Of a stretch of 64,000 bases of DNA, positions 35,153-43,649 are shown piece after piece. The position numbers were made by a program, and so were the translations under genes. The stretch lies in the NCBI GenBank assembly GCA_031082425.1, contig JAVHLB010000006.1, positions 128,001 to 192,000 of the forward strand. The letters run 5' to 3'. Source of the DNA: Candidatus Edwardsbacteria bacterium. Lineage in GTDB: Bacteria > Edwardsbacteria > AC1 > EtOH8. Position 1 is the stretch's first letter; every line of letters starts with the position of its first letter. The notes below the pieces were generated by a model that made no database searches, had not been told where the DNA came from, and saw only the letters and a list, made by a program, of their open reading frames with translations.

Positions 35153-35181
35153 ATTTTATCAGAGCGGCGGGGATTTGTCAA
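35153..35181 (-). promoter_or_regulatory. Near-consensus sigma70-type promoter of the SRP RNA gene
   Basis: TTGACA (35181-35176) and TAAAAT (35158-35153) on the minus strand are 17 bases apart. The predicted start is at 35145-35146, exactly at the paired 5' end of the RNA. Confidence 0.9.
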
Positions 35182-35191
35182 CGATTGGCCG

Positions 35192-35875
35192 TTACTGCAC
35201 CCCCACCTTGAACAACCCGCCCACCGCCGACAGGATCAGGATGAAGACCGCCCAGCAGCCGAACACCGTCCAGTAGCTTTTTTTGCGGGGCGCCCCGGAG
35301 AAGACCGAAAAGCCGAGGGCCATCACCACCAGCGACCAGATGGTGAAAAAGTCGATGTGGTTCAGCAGCCGCAACAAAAATCCGCTGTCCATATCGGCCG
35401 GAAGCAGCAAACCCAGGGAGGTGCTGACCTGGGAGGTCTCCTTTAGGAACATCAGCGGGACCTTGAGGATGGCTCCGGGGATGCCGATCAGAGAACTGTA
35501 GACCGCGGCGGTGAACATTTCGGTGAACTTGGCCTTGTGGCCCAGCATGGAGAATATCCACCAGAAGATCAAGCCCACCAGCAGCAGCCCGGCCGGCATC
35601 AGGATCAGGTTGCTGGCCAGCCCGGCGATCAGGGGGATGGGCCCGCTCATCTTGGCCTGGATGGCCTCCACCTGCTCCGCCGGGATGTCGGGATTGCCGG
35701 CGATCTTGGCGGCCTGCTCCGGCATTATTATGGTGGGCAGGATGATGGCCGTCACCACCAGGGTGAAGACCACGCTGACGATCAGGGGTATCAGCCAGCG
35801 GGGCTTGTCCTTCATCCCCTCGAAGACCTTATCCGGCTGGTAATAGATGCCCAGAATGTCATTAAGCCATTTCAT
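35192..35875 (-). CDS. YIP1-family membrane protein
   Basis: The 227-residue protein has the typical opening WLNDILGIYYQPDKVFEGMKDKP and five hydrophobic segments, in line with bacterial YIP1-domain proteins. Their function is unknown. A strong GAGGAGGGAAGG site precedes the ATG. The stop lies 10 bases before the -35 box of the SRP RNA promoter. Upstream, a 110-base gap with a repeat separates it from asd. Confidence 0.85.
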   Translation of the reverse strand: MKWLNDILGIYYQPDKVFEGMKDKPRWLIPLIVSVVFTLVVTAIILPTIIMPEQAAKIAGNPDIPAEQVEAIQAKMSGPIPLIAGLASNLILMPAGLLLVGLIFWWIFSMLGHKAKFTEMFTAAVYSSLIGIPGAILKVPLMFLKETSQVSTSLGLLLPADMDSGFLLRLLNHIDFFTIWSLVVMALGFSVFSGAPRKKSYWTVFGCWAVFILILSAVGGLFKVGVQ

Positions 35876-35960
35876 TTCCCTTCCCTCCTCTAAATATGAT
35901 TTTTAACACAAAGGCTACTAAGATCACAAAGGTTATACTGAAAGCACTGGTATAATTTAC

Positions 35961-36029
35961 CGCAAAGACGCGAAGTCCGCGAAGTTTAAATTAAATTTTT
36001 CTTGGCGCTCTTTGCGACTTGGCGGTTCA
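35961..36029. repeat. Dispersed repeat covering the asd 3' end
   Basis: The left arm GCAAAGACGCGAAGTCCGCG and right arm GGCGCTCTTTGCGACTTGG belong to the CGCAAAG/CTTGGCG family; a short piece is also at 535-560. The right arm encodes the last residues of Asd. Confidence 0.6.
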
Positions 36030-37020
36030 AAAGCAACTCGGCTACCTGCACCGCGTTGGTAGCCGCGCCTTTGCGCAAATTATCGGCCACCACCCACATC
36101 ACAAAGGCGTTCTTTCTGACCGGGTCGGGCCGCAATCGGCTGACATGGGTCATGTCGGAATCCTTCAGCTCGGCCGGGGTGCAGAAACCCTTTTTATCAT
36201 AGACCACGCCCGGAGCCTTGGCCAGCAGGTCTTCGACCTGCTTTAAAGAGCAGTCCCTCCCGGTCTCGAAATAGACCGACTCCGAATGCCCGTTCATCAC
36301 CGGGACCCTGACCGTGGTGGCGTTGACGGCGATATTTTTATTGTGCAGTATCTTCTGGGTCTCGCGGACCATCTTCCACTCCTCGCCGCTGTAGCCCAGC
36401 TCGGAGAAATCCGATATCTGGGGTATGACATTCCCGGCTATTTGCCTGGAAAATGGCGATCCCCGATCTCCGATTCCCGATTTCCGATTTTCCAGTCCCA
36501 AGGCTTCCACCCCCGCCCGTCCCGCCCCCGACACCGCCTGATAGGTGGACACCACTATCCGTTTGACCCGGTATTTTTTATATATGGGCGCCAGGGCCAC
36601 CACCATCTGGATGGTGGAGCAGTTGGGGTTGGCGATAAGCCCCCGGTGTTTTTTGACATCCTGAGGATTGACCTCGGGAACGATCAGCGGCACGCCGGGA
36701 TGCATCCTGAAATCGGAGCCGTTGTCTATCACCACCGCCCCGGCCGCGATGGCCTTTTGGGCATACCGCCGGCTGGCGCCCTTCTCCCCTTCGGTGCCGG
36801 CAAAGAAGACGATGCCGCAGCCGGAGAAGTCGGCCCGCTCCACCGATGCCACCGGATAATTTTTCCCCTTGAATTTGATCCGCCGGCCGGCCGACCGGCT
36901 GGAGGCCCACAATTTGAGCCCGGCCAGGGGAAAGCTTCTTTCCTCCAGAACCTGGAGTATGGTCTGCCCCACCAGCCCGGTGGCGCCCACCAAACCTATT
37001 GTCATCGATCCCCGGGTCAT
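35986..37020 (-). CDS. asd: Aspartate-semialdehyde dehydrogenase
   Basis: This enzyme reduces aspartyl phosphate to the semialdehyde for lysine/DAP, threonine and methionine. The 344-residue frame begins at the ATG at 37020, overlapping the upstream stop as ATGA; a second ATG at 37005 with a GGGG site is the alternative. It shows GLVGATGLVGQTILQVLEER, the NADP-binding loop, and the catalytic cysteine in GLIANPNCSTIQ near residue 131. STYQAVSGAGRAGVEAL follows. The last residues (RQVAKSAKKNLI) are encoded by a dispersed repeat, so the C-terminus is longer than usual there. Confidence 0.95.
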   Translation of the reverse strand: MTRGSMTIGLVGATGLVGQTILQVLEERSFPLAGLKLWASSRSAGRRIKFKGKNYPVASVERADFSGCGIVFFAGTEGEKGASRRYAQKAIAAGAVVIDNGSDFRMHPGVPLIVPEVNPQDVKKHRGLIANPNCSTIQMVVALAPIYKKYRVKRIVVSTYQAVSGAGRAGVEALGLENRKSGIGDRGSPFSRQIAGNVIPQISDFSELGYSGEEWKMVRETQKILHNKNIAVNATTVRVPVMNGHSESVYFETGRDCSLKQVEDLLAKAPGVVYDKKGFCTPAELKDSDMTHVSRLRPDPVRKNAFVMWVVADNLRKGAATNAVQVAELLLNRQVAKSAKKNLI

Positions 37021-37253
37021 TCCAGCGGTCGGGATTTAAGGGCCACCTCGGCCATCACCAGGATGGAGCACTTGCCCATGGTCTCCCCTTCGGCCGGGCC
37101 GTCATTGGCCTTGTTCACCCCCAGCAGGGCGGTGAATCTCTTGGGCTCCTGGCTGCTTTCCGGCAGAAGTGAGCCGTCCACCCAGAAACTGCACTTCTCC
37201 TTGATGCACTCCGACTCCTCCGGTTTCCTGATGAACCTGATGGGACAGATCAT
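37017..37253 (-). CDS. Small cysteine-containing protein, 78 residues
   Basis: I do not recognise this protein. The N-terminus has three cysteines in MICPIRFIRKPEESECIKEK followed by CSFWVDGS. Small proteins with a CxF...C...KCxxW pattern are known as uncharacterised conserved proteins and may bind a metal. The rest (KRFTALLGVNKANDGPAEGE, SILVMAEVALKSRPLE) lacks a clear domain. A GGAGG site precedes the ATG and the stop overlaps asd, so translation of the two is coupled. Confidence 0.6.
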   Translation of the reverse strand: MICPIRFIRKPEESECIKEKCSFWVDGSLLPESSQEPKRFTALLGVNKANDGPAEGETMGKCSILVMAEVALKSRPLE

Positions 37254-37342
37254 GGTGCGCCTCCATTTATTGGTTGGGAAAAGACTGCGTTACCTTTACC
37301 ACCGAGACACGGAATATAAGACTGGCGAAGAACATCCCTTGT

Positions 37343-37451
37343 GTCATTCCCCTCCCGCATCAAGTGCGGGATAAATTCCGACGGGAATCCACCAAAAATC
37401 TGGATTCCAGCTCCCCGCCTTCGCGAGGACAAGCTTCGCTGGAATGACAGG
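37343..37451. repeat. Dispersed repeat, GTCATTCC family
   Basis: The element starts GTCATTCCCCTCCCGCA, contains GGGAATCCA and TGGATTCCAG facing each other, and ends GGAATGACAGG. Its ends are inverted copies. A ATCCGTGTCC word follows at 37480. Confidence 0.7.
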
Positions 37452-37494
37452 GACGGGTATGATAATGATCCGTGTTTATCCGTGTCCTAAAAGA

Positions 37495-38700
37495 TCATCC
37501 TATGAAAGCCCGGTGCAAAGCCAGCACCGCCTTCTCGATGTCCTGGCGGGCCACGAAGCAGGTAAGCTTGGTCTGGCTGGTGGTCATGCCCTCGATGTGG
37601 ATCTTCATTTTTCCCAGCTGGGCCAGCATCTTGGCCATCACCGCCGGCTCGCTGCCCACCCCGCTGCCGATCAGCGACACCGCGCCGATATCGTCATTGA
37701 CGTACAGCCCGGCCCCCTTCATTTTCCTCAGATTCTTCTCCATGATCTCTTTGGCCGCCTTGAGGTCCGCCTGGTTGACGATGAAGTTTAGGTCGGTTTT
37801 GCCGTCGTCGCCCCCGCCGTGGAAATAGGACCGGATGTTGATCCCGGCCCCGGCCAGCTGGGTCACCACCTGGCTTAGCAGGACGCTCTTCCTTGGCACC
37901 GCCTTCATGGCCAGCATGGCCAGAAATTTATCGTGGGCAATGGCTTTGACGACCACCCTCTCCATCTTAGAACCTTTCCCTACTATCGTTCCCGGTTTAT
38001 GGTCGAAACTGCTGCGGCAGACCAGCGGCAGGCCGTACTTGGCGGCCAGCTCCACCGCCCGCAAATGAAGCACCTGAGCCCCGCAGCTGGACAGCTCCAG
38101 CATCTCATCGAAGGATATCCGTTTTAACGGCCGGGCGCTTTTGACCAGCCGGGGGTCGGCCGAAAAAATGCCGGAAAAGTCGCTGTAGATCTCGCAGGCG
38201 TCGGCCTCCAGGGCCACCGCCAGGGCCACCGCGGTGGTGTCCGAGCCGCCCCGCCCCAGGGTGGTGATCTCCCGCGCCAAACTGACCCCCTGGAACCCGG
38301 CCACGATCACTATGCTATCATTTTTAAGGGAATCTTTCAAGCGTTCCGGTTTTATTTCCAGGATCTTGGCCCGGGTGTGGCTGGAGTCGGTGATGATGCC
38401 CACCTGCGACCCGGTGAAGGAGACCGCCTTCTCGCCCAGTTCGTAGATGGCCATGGCCAGCAGGGCCATGGATATCCGCTCGCCGGTGGTCAGCAGCATG
38501 TCCATCTCGCGGCGCGGCGGGTCGGAGGATATCTGGCGGGCCAGGGCGGTGAGGTCGTCGGTGGTGTCGGCCATGGCCGAGACCACCACCACCACTTTGT
38601 TGCCCCGGCGCTTGGCCCGGACGATCCGGGCGGCCACCGCCTTGATGCGCCGGACGTTGGAGACCGAGCTGCCTCCGTATTTTTGGACGATTATCGGCAT
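37495..38700 (-). CDS. lysC: Aspartate kinase
   Basis: The start is the ATG at 38700 (401 residues, MPIIVQKYGGSSVSNVRRIK). KYGGSSV is the aspartokinase signature. The kinase domain runs to about residue 240, with FQGVSLAREITTLGRGGSDTTAVALA near residue 135, which includes the catalytic and ATP-binding residues. Two ACT domains follow (VLLSQVVTQLAGAGINIRSY and GVGSEPAVMAKMLAQLGKMK), so feedback control by lysine or threonine is expected. It phosphorylates aspartate, the first step to DAP. It lies 241 bases upstream of the 78-residue protein and asd. Confidence 0.95.
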   Translation of the reverse strand: MPIIVQKYGGSSVSNVRRIKAVAARIVRAKRRGNKVVVVVSAMADTTDDLTALARQISSDPPRREMDMLLTTGERISMALLAMAIYELGEKAVSFTGSQVGIITDSSHTRAKILEIKPERLKDSLKNDSIVIVAGFQGVSLAREITTLGRGGSDTTAVALAVALEADACEIYSDFSGIFSADPRLVKSARPLKRISFDEMLELSSCGAQVLHLRAVELAAKYGLPLVCRSSFDHKPGTIVGKGSKMERVVVKAIAHDKFLAMLAMKAVPRKSVLLSQVVTQLAGAGINIRSYFHGGGDDGKTDLNFIVNQADLKAAKEIMEKNLRKMKGAGLYVNDDIGAVSLIGSGVGSEPAVMAKMLAQLGKMKIHIEGMTTSQTKLTCFVARQDIEKAVLALHRAFIG

Positions 38701-38776
38701 AACTTTTACAGGTTTAACATGGTTTAACAATTTATATTATCCCTAACGTTCCGGGTATAATATTCCATTCCAGGCA

Positions 38777-39343
38777 TCAGATGGTGCTGAATTGAATTTG
38801 GGCCGTAGCCATCCGGGAATAAAAGTCCAATTCTCTTCTTCGTTTTCCCGAATAATCGATCAAACGATCAAGTCCCGTCCAGAGGCAGAACCATCCGCCG
38901 GGCTCGAATAACACCAGGAGCAGCTGAAGGTAGTATCTTTCGGAATTTAAAAAAGTGATGTAACTGGCAAAGATCATCAGGGCAATGCCCGACAGGGTCA
39001 AAATGACAGCATTGCGAATGCCATTTTGCCGTTCTTTCGTAAAGTGATTGCATCTTTCCGTGAAATAAATCTGCAGGCGCTGGGCGATTATTTCTTCATC
39101 CTGTTCGTTCCTTGTTCCGGCCGGCAGCTGCAGCCGCAGGATCATTTCTTTGCCTTGCTGGTCGGCAACCACTTTCCTGACCTGGGCGATGAAATCGTCC
39201 GAGACGGTGCGTTTAAGATACGATCTTGGATCGAAATCGGAAAACAATTCATCCAGGGAGTCCAGCCAAATGTTGACCACGTCCCGTTTCGGCAAGGTTT
39301 TTTCCCGATCAATGTTTTCCGGGGATCTGTTTGATCGATCCAT
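38777..39343 (-). CDS. Two-helix membrane protein of unknown function
   Basis: I do not recognise this 188-residue protein. A soluble N-terminal half of about 105 residues (WLDSLDELFSDFDPRSYLKR, KVVADQQGKEMILRLQLPAG) is followed by two hydrophobic helices (AVILTLSGIALMIFASYITF and YLQLLLVLFEPGGWFCLWTG) and a basic tail. Such a layout fits a small inner-membrane protein. It lies just downstream of the ATPase K-subunit relic, on the same strand, and was probably next to the K gene before the lipoprotein gene was inserted. Confidence 0.65.
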   Translation of the reverse strand: MDRSNRSPENIDREKTLPKRDVVNIWLDSLDELFSDFDPRSYLKRTVSDDFIAQVRKVVADQQGKEMILRLQLPAGTRNEQDEEIIAQRLQIYFTERCNHFTKERQNGIRNAVILTLSGIALMIFASYITFLNSERYYLQLLLVLFEPGGWFCLWTGLDRLIDYSGKRRRELDFYSRMATAQIQFSTI

Positions 39344-39382
39344 AGCAGAAAAACCTTATAGGGAGTTAATTATATTTCTTTT

Positions 39383-39460
39383 TTAGAAAACAGGTTTTAT
39401 CTGTTTCAAAATAATCGTCAGCAGCGGGAACACCGCGTAGGTATCCGGCATGGCCCCGGA
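39383..39460 (-). pseudogene. Relic of a V-type ATPase subunit K gene (3' end only)
   Basis: Reading the minus strand, codons give SGAMPDTYAVFPLLTIILK followed by QIKPVF and a stop. This matches the end of the intact K subunit (AGAMPETYAVFALVMTFILK). The DNA at 39399-39459 aligns with 40280-40343, about four of five bases identical with one codon missing. The rest of the gene is absent: homology ends one base before the stop codon of the lipoprotein gene. The divergence and the indel show this is not a fresh copy. Confidence 0.8.
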
Positions 39461-39461
39461 T

Positions 39462-40268
39462 TTAAGACCCTCTTACTGTGCCGTTATTATCAATATTGTC
39501 AATTAACTCTTTTGCTAATTTTCTATAAACCTTATTTACTGAGCTTTTAGAAATGTCTGTGTATACCTCTAATAACTTTTTATCCGGCTCGTCAAATACT
39601 GAAATATATTGGGAGAAATCCTTTTTTTGATCGTCGTTCTTTTGTTTATACATTTCAAGAAAACCATATGGATTATTTTGAATTGCTTTAACAATAAAAT
39701 CCGGCATTGCTTCCCCTAATTCAGCATTTGTCATTATATTACTGTTCAATTTAATCAATGCTGAAATATAACATGTATCCTTTTTGCTTTCATTTGACAT
39801 TATTTGAAACGCCTTCCAAACCAAACTGTAGTTTTCATCGTCTGTAAACAGCTGTGAAAAAAGAGCTTCTCCGGAAAAATAATCATAATCAGAATAAAGT
39901 TTTACCAATATGTCAGCTTGCGATTTACTTAGTGACTTTTTTGCTGTTATCTCAAGCAGTAATTGCTTTAACTTATTATTAACCTCATTATATCTATTTA
40001 CGTATTCTTGGGAAGTTAATATTTCTAGACGTTCAATTTGTTCATCCAGTTCTTTGCTATCTTTTGCCGGAAACCATTCATAATAAAATTGACAAATTGA
40101 CGCACTGTCATCTGGAAATACTTTTACGGCTTTCTCTAAAATATTCTTAAATTTTAAAGACGCATTATTTGTTGCATTTATATTCTTTATTGTATCGTTA
40201 TTATTTGATTTATTACTACAGGAATAAATCAAAACTGTAATCAATATTAAATATGCTATTTTTCTCAT
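39462..40268 (-). CDS. AT-rich lipoprotein of unknown function, inserted next to ATPase subunit K
   Basis: The 268-residue product begins MRKIAYLILITVLIYSC, a lipoprotein signal with Cys17. The mature part is helical and charged, with many Asn and Lys, and contains DWFPAK-like and NNDTIKN-type low-complexity stretches; it matches nothing I know. Composition is strikingly AT-rich against the GC-rich ATPase genes, pointing to transfer from elsewhere. It starts 13 bases after the K subunit gene and ends at the edge of a relic copy of the K 3' end. It is therefore bracketed by two copies of the same core-gene end. Confidence 0.7.
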   Translation of the reverse strand: MRKIAYLILITVLIYSCSNKSNNNDTIKNINATNNASLKFKNILEKAVKVFPDDSASICQFYYEWFPAKDSKELDEQIERLEILTSQEYVNRYNEVNNKLKQLLLEITAKKSLSKSQADILVKLYSDYDYFSGEALFSQLFTDDENYSLVWKAFQIMSNESKKDTCYISALIKLNSNIMTNAELGEAMPDFIVKAIQNNPYGFLEMYKQKNDDQKKDFSQYISVFDEPDKKLLEVYTDISKSSVNKVYRKLAKELIDNIDNNGTVRGS

Positions 40269-40281
40269 TCTGATAAACCAT

Positions 40282-40785
40282 CTATTTCAATATAAACGTC
40301 ATCACCAGAGCGAACACCGCATAGGTCTCCGGCATGGCCCCGGCCACCAGCGCGTTCCCCAGCGTATTCTTCCCCTCCTGTATGCTCTTTATCCCCGCGG
40401 CGCAGACGATCCCCTGGTACCAGGCGCTGATCATTAATATCACGCTGGCGATGGCGGCCTTGCCGGCCACGGTGTAGGGATCGGTGGCGAAGCCGTTGAG
40501 ATTGGTGAAGAATATCACCATCCCGTAGATCCCCTGGGTGGAGGGCATCAGGGCCACCGCGATGTTCTTGTAAAAGTTCTCCTCGCCCCCGGCCAACAGG
40601 GCCTGGAAGGAGATCACCAGCCCGATGGCCGAGCCGGTCAACGCCAGCGAAAGGCTTAAACCCATGGCCATCTTGGCCAGCAGCGGAGCCCAGCCGAAGG
40701 TGGCGGGGGCCTCCTGGCCCAGGGCCGGTGCGGCGGCCATCAGCGACAGCAGGAACAGGGCCGGGATCAAAAGTTTCTTTTTCAT
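40282..40785 (-). CDS. ntpK: V-type ATPase subunit K (rotor ring, predicted sodium-binding)
   Basis: The 167-residue protein has an N-terminal signal-like helix and four membrane helices forming two hairpins, the 16-kDa proteolipid type. Ligands of the sodium ion in Enterococcus hirae NtpK (Thr64, Gln65, Tyr68, Gln110, Glu139) line up with Thr83, Gln84 and Tyr87 in PSTQGIYG, Gln124 in WYQGIVCAAG, and Glu153 in MPETYAVF. This makes a sodium-coupled rotor likely, by family analogy. It follows subunit I after 2 bases. A relic of a second K 3' end lies at 39383-39460. Confidence 0.93.
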   Translation of the reverse strand: MKKKLLIPALFLLSLMAAAPALGQEAPATFGWAPLLAKMAMGLSLSLALTGSAIGLVISFQALLAGGEENFYKNIAVALMPSTQGIYGMVIFFTNLNGFATDPYTVAGKAAIASVILMISAWYQGIVCAAGIKSIQEGKNTLGNALVAGAMPETYAVFALVMTFILK

Positions 40786-40787
40786 GT

Positions 40788-42587
40788 CTATCCTCTTTCG
40801 GTTTTGAAGGGTTTGTATTCTATGCCCCCGCCCTGGAAGAAATTCTTAAAAGCCTCCACAAAATGGAGCCGGGCGGAATGGACCGTGCTTCCCAGTATGG
40901 ACAGCGCCAGGTTGAAGCTGTGGCCGGCGATCAGTATCAGCACCGCCAGCGGGATGCCCAAGACCGGCCCGGCCGAGCCGTAGACCATCCCGGCCAGCTG
41001 GTTCATCACCGAGGCGATGGCCGAGGTGGCGATGCCCAGCCCGAACAGCCGGGCGTAGGATAAAAGATCGCCGATCAGCCCGGTCAGCCCGTAGATGCTC
41101 CACAGGCCCAGGCCGATCCGGGCCAGCCAGTTCTTGTGATCGGAGGAGAACAGCAGCGTCAGCAACAGCCCCAGGGTAATCAGCCCCGAACCGGCGAAAT
41201 AGAGCATTTGGCCGTATGATGCGCTCGCAAACCAGATGTTGCGGCTGACCAGGGTCACCCCGCCCCACAGGACCAATAGTGTGGCCAGCTTCTGCAGAAC
41301 GCCCTGAAAGTTCGAAGCCTGGAGCATCCCCAGCAGATAGGAGAAGGAAAGGTGCAGCACCCCCAGCCCCAGGGCCAGGTAGAAAAACAGCATGGGGTTT
41401 CCCACCCCCACCGAAACGTCCAACAGTATCCACTGCCGGCTGGCGAATTCGTAGCCGAACACCGAGCCGGTGATCAAGCCCACCACGATGGTGGAGACGG
41501 CGAAGGCCTGGCATAGTTTTAACGGCAGAATAAGGGCGGGATTTTTTGGCCCCAGCTTCTTTTCCATCAAATGGGCCGCCAGCAGGAAGACCAGCCCGTA
41601 ACCGGCGTCGCTTAAACAGATGCCGAAGAACAGTATCATGAACGGCGCGAAGAAATACGAGGGGTCTATGTCCCGGTATTGGGGCAGGCCGTAGAGTTTT
41701 AACAGCGGCTCGATCCGCCGGATGAACCGGTTGTTCTTCAGCAACAGCGGCGGCTGTTCGTCGTCCGATGGTTTTCGCATCTCCAGCTTTAAGGGGATGC
41801 CGCTGTCGCTGACTGTTTTCTGCAAAAGGGATTCATTTTCGGACGGCAGCCAGCCCTCCAGCCCGAAAAGATATTCCTGGGAATGCAGGGCCGCGATGCC
41901 GTGCTCCAAGGTCGCCCGGTTGAGCGCCTCTGTATACTGTTTTTTGACCGCCTCCCTCCTGCCGGCCAGCCCGGCCAGGGTTTTTCCGACCATCTCCTGC
42001 TGCTGCGTCAAGCTTTGCTGTTCCCGGCGGGCCTGCTCCAGGCCCATCTCGGGCCAGCCCAGCAGGACGGCCTGTGGTATTTCCAGCTCGGGACGATGGG
42101 AGATGACGAAGAACAACGGATATTTCTTCTGCGACACCACCTGGAGATAAGCGTCCTGGGGGATCTTTACCGCCTCCGGGTCCTTCTGGGCCGCCCGGTA
42201 GCGGTTGACATACAGCCCGTGGCGGCGGAGCTCTTCGGCATGAGCCGGGTCGAAGTCTCCCCAGGGCTCCAGGTCGGATATCATATTCTCCAGGTGGGCC
42301 AGCCGGGCGGATATCTCACCCAGCCGGTGGGTCAATGTTTCGACCCGGGAGACCAGCTGATCGTCGGGTATCTGATCATCGGAGATGCCGTCCCGGTTGG
42401 CGTATCTGTCCAGCGCCTTCAGGACCGCATCTATTCTTTTAAGCTCCGGCAGGTCGGCGATCTTGGAAACCTTTTCCCTGGGCAGGTCGATATGCACCAC
42501 TCCGGCGCTTTGCAACAGGGCCATGGCCCTCTCCCTGGCCTGGGAAGGGCCCACCAGGTAGATCCGTGTCATGGGGGCGATGGACAA
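40788..42587 (-). CDS. ntpI: V-type ATPase subunit I
   Basis: The 599-residue protein is the stator/ion-channel subunit, equivalent to subunit a. An N-terminal cytoplasmic half (1-330) with coiled-coil (LTHRLGEISARLAHLENMIS and EQARREQQSLTQQQEMVGKT) is followed by about seven membrane helices. FFGICLSDAGYGLVFLLAAH near residue 315 and SYARLFGLGIATSAIASVMN near 515 are highly conserved; the arginine in SYARLFGLG is the essential residue that faces the K ring. It is downstream of a 456-base gap from subunit D and 2 bases from subunit K. Confidence 0.94.
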   Translation of the reverse strand: MSIAPMTRIYLVGPSQARERAMALLQSAGVVHIDLPREKVSKIADLPELKRIDAVLKALDRYANRDGISDDQIPDDQLVSRVETLTHRLGEISARLAHLENMISDLEPWGDFDPAHAEELRRHGLYVNRYRAAQKDPEAVKIPQDAYLQVVSQKKYPLFFVISHRPELEIPQAVLLGWPEMGLEQARREQQSLTQQQEMVGKTLAGLAGRREAVKKQYTEALNRATLEHGIAALHSQEYLFGLEGWLPSENESLLQKTVSDSGIPLKLEMRKPSDDEQPPLLLKNNRFIRRIEPLLKLYGLPQYRDIDPSYFFAPFMILFFGICLSDAGYGLVFLLAAHLMEKKLGPKNPALILPLKLCQAFAVSTIVVGLITGSVFGYEFASRQWILLDVSVGVGNPMLFFYLALGLGVLHLSFSYLLGMLQASNFQGVLQKLATLLVLWGGVTLVSRNIWFASASYGQMLYFAGSGLITLGLLLTLLFSSDHKNWLARIGLGLWSIYGLTGLIGDLLSYARLFGLGIATSAIASVMNQLAGMVYGSAGPVLGIPLAVLILIAGHSFNLALSILGSTVHSARLHFVEAFKNFFQGGGIEYKPFKTERG

Positions 42588-43043
42588 TTAAGGTGCTCCA
42601 AAAGGATTTTATTTGATATGCAGAAGTCTCTGTGAAATAAACCACGGACGGCTGGGTACCGACCTAACCCCTACCCCTTCCCCGCAGGGGAAGGGAAGCT
42701 TGCTTCCCACTCCTGGTAGGAGGAAAAATGGGGCGGACGTTGCTTTCAGTACCACCGACCCCACCCATTCCCTCCCCTCGAGGGGAGGGAAGCCGTCAGG
42801 CAGGGAGAGGTCCGGGTCGCATCAGCGCTGCTGCGGCCAATAATCAAGGTTTGGTTCCCGGTGCCCCGCCTTCAACGGTGCTGATTCGGCTCAGGCGGAC
42901 GCCCGGAATTTGCTGTGAGTTACACAGGATAACATTGCGTGTTCGGCAAATTCAGTCCGCCGGATATCACGGCATCGAAGCGCCGTTGGGCGGATGAGTT
43001 CTTTGCCACTTTCTTTGAAGAAAGTGGGGAAAGAGACCGACTG
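42588..43043. other. 456-base gene-free gap inside the ATPase operon with three palindromes
   Basis: Between subunits D and I lies the largest gap of the window. It holds a 9-bp stem at 42675-42695 (CCCTTCCCC / GGGGAAGGG), a 20-bp perfect palindrome at 42770-42789 (CCCTCCCCTCGAGGGGAGGG), and a 10-bp stem at 43006-43027 (CCACTTTCTT / AAGAAAGTGG). No T-run follows on the minus strand. I see no supported gene or promoter in it. It resembles a dispersed palindromic intergenic sequence that has entered the operon. Confidence 0.6.
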
Positions 43044-43646
43044 CTAAAACGACACCGCGCTTAGCCGCTTGGCCGCCTTGGCCACCCCCACCGCCACCGC
43101 CCTCTGGTCCTGCAGGTAGACGTTGATGTGCCGGATGGCCTCCCGGCAGTCCGGCATCAGCCGCTGTTCGTAGAGGTTGATCCGCTGGCTGGTCTTGCGC
43201 AGCCCCTCGGACAGCAGGGCCTCCTGGTCCCGCAGGAATCTCAATTCGGTCTTTAAGTAGATTATATTACGGGCCGCGTCCCGGACGGCCTCGAAGGAAT
43301 AGGGGGTGTCGAAGAAGCCGTAGGCCGGCTGGCGGAAGACGATGCCGTCCAGCTGCGGCACCTTCAGGCCGGCGAAATTCTTGACCGAGCTTTTCAGCTG
43401 CTCGATCTCCAGGAACGGCACCAGTAGGCCCTCCATCTCCCGGAACAGCGGCGAGAATGATTCGGCCCCTTTCAGCGAAGCCTCCAGCTGAAGCGACTTC
43501 TCCCTGATGGCTTTCCGGACCTGGGACTGCTGCAGCAGAAAGAGCTGCTTCCGGGCCTCCAGTGCCGGCAGGAACCGCTGATAGGTGCCCAGCTTCTGCT
43601 TTTGCTCCCTGAGGGAGACCTTATTTAGCTTGATATTCTCCGGCAT
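43044..43646 (-). CDS. ntpD: V-type ATPase subunit D
   Basis: The 200-residue protein is the central rotor stalk, equivalent to gamma. It begins NIKLNKVSLREQKQKLGTYQ, then forms a long helix (FLPALEARKQLFLLQQSQVR) and ends with a second long helix (EALLSEGLRKTSQRINLYEQ), the two halves of the antiparallel coiled coil that turns inside the A3B3 head. Length is normal. It is 3 bases from subunit B upstream. Confidence 0.93.
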   Translation of the reverse strand: MPENIKLNKVSLREQKQKLGTYQRFLPALEARKQLFLLQQSQVRKAIREKSLQLEASLKGAESFSPLFREMEGLLVPFLEIEQLKSSVKNFAGLKVPQLDGIVFRQPAYGFFDTPYSFEAVRDAARNIIYLKTELRFLRDQEALLSEGLRKTSQRINLYEQRLMPDCREAIRHINVYLQDQRAVAVGVAKAAKRLSAVSF

Positions 43647-43649
43647 AGA

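Noticed and set aside
39383..40343. Recent transposon target-site duplication around the lipoprotein gene
   Set aside because: The two K-end copies differ at many bases and by one codon, are about 60 bp long, and no terminal inverted repeats or transposase are visible.
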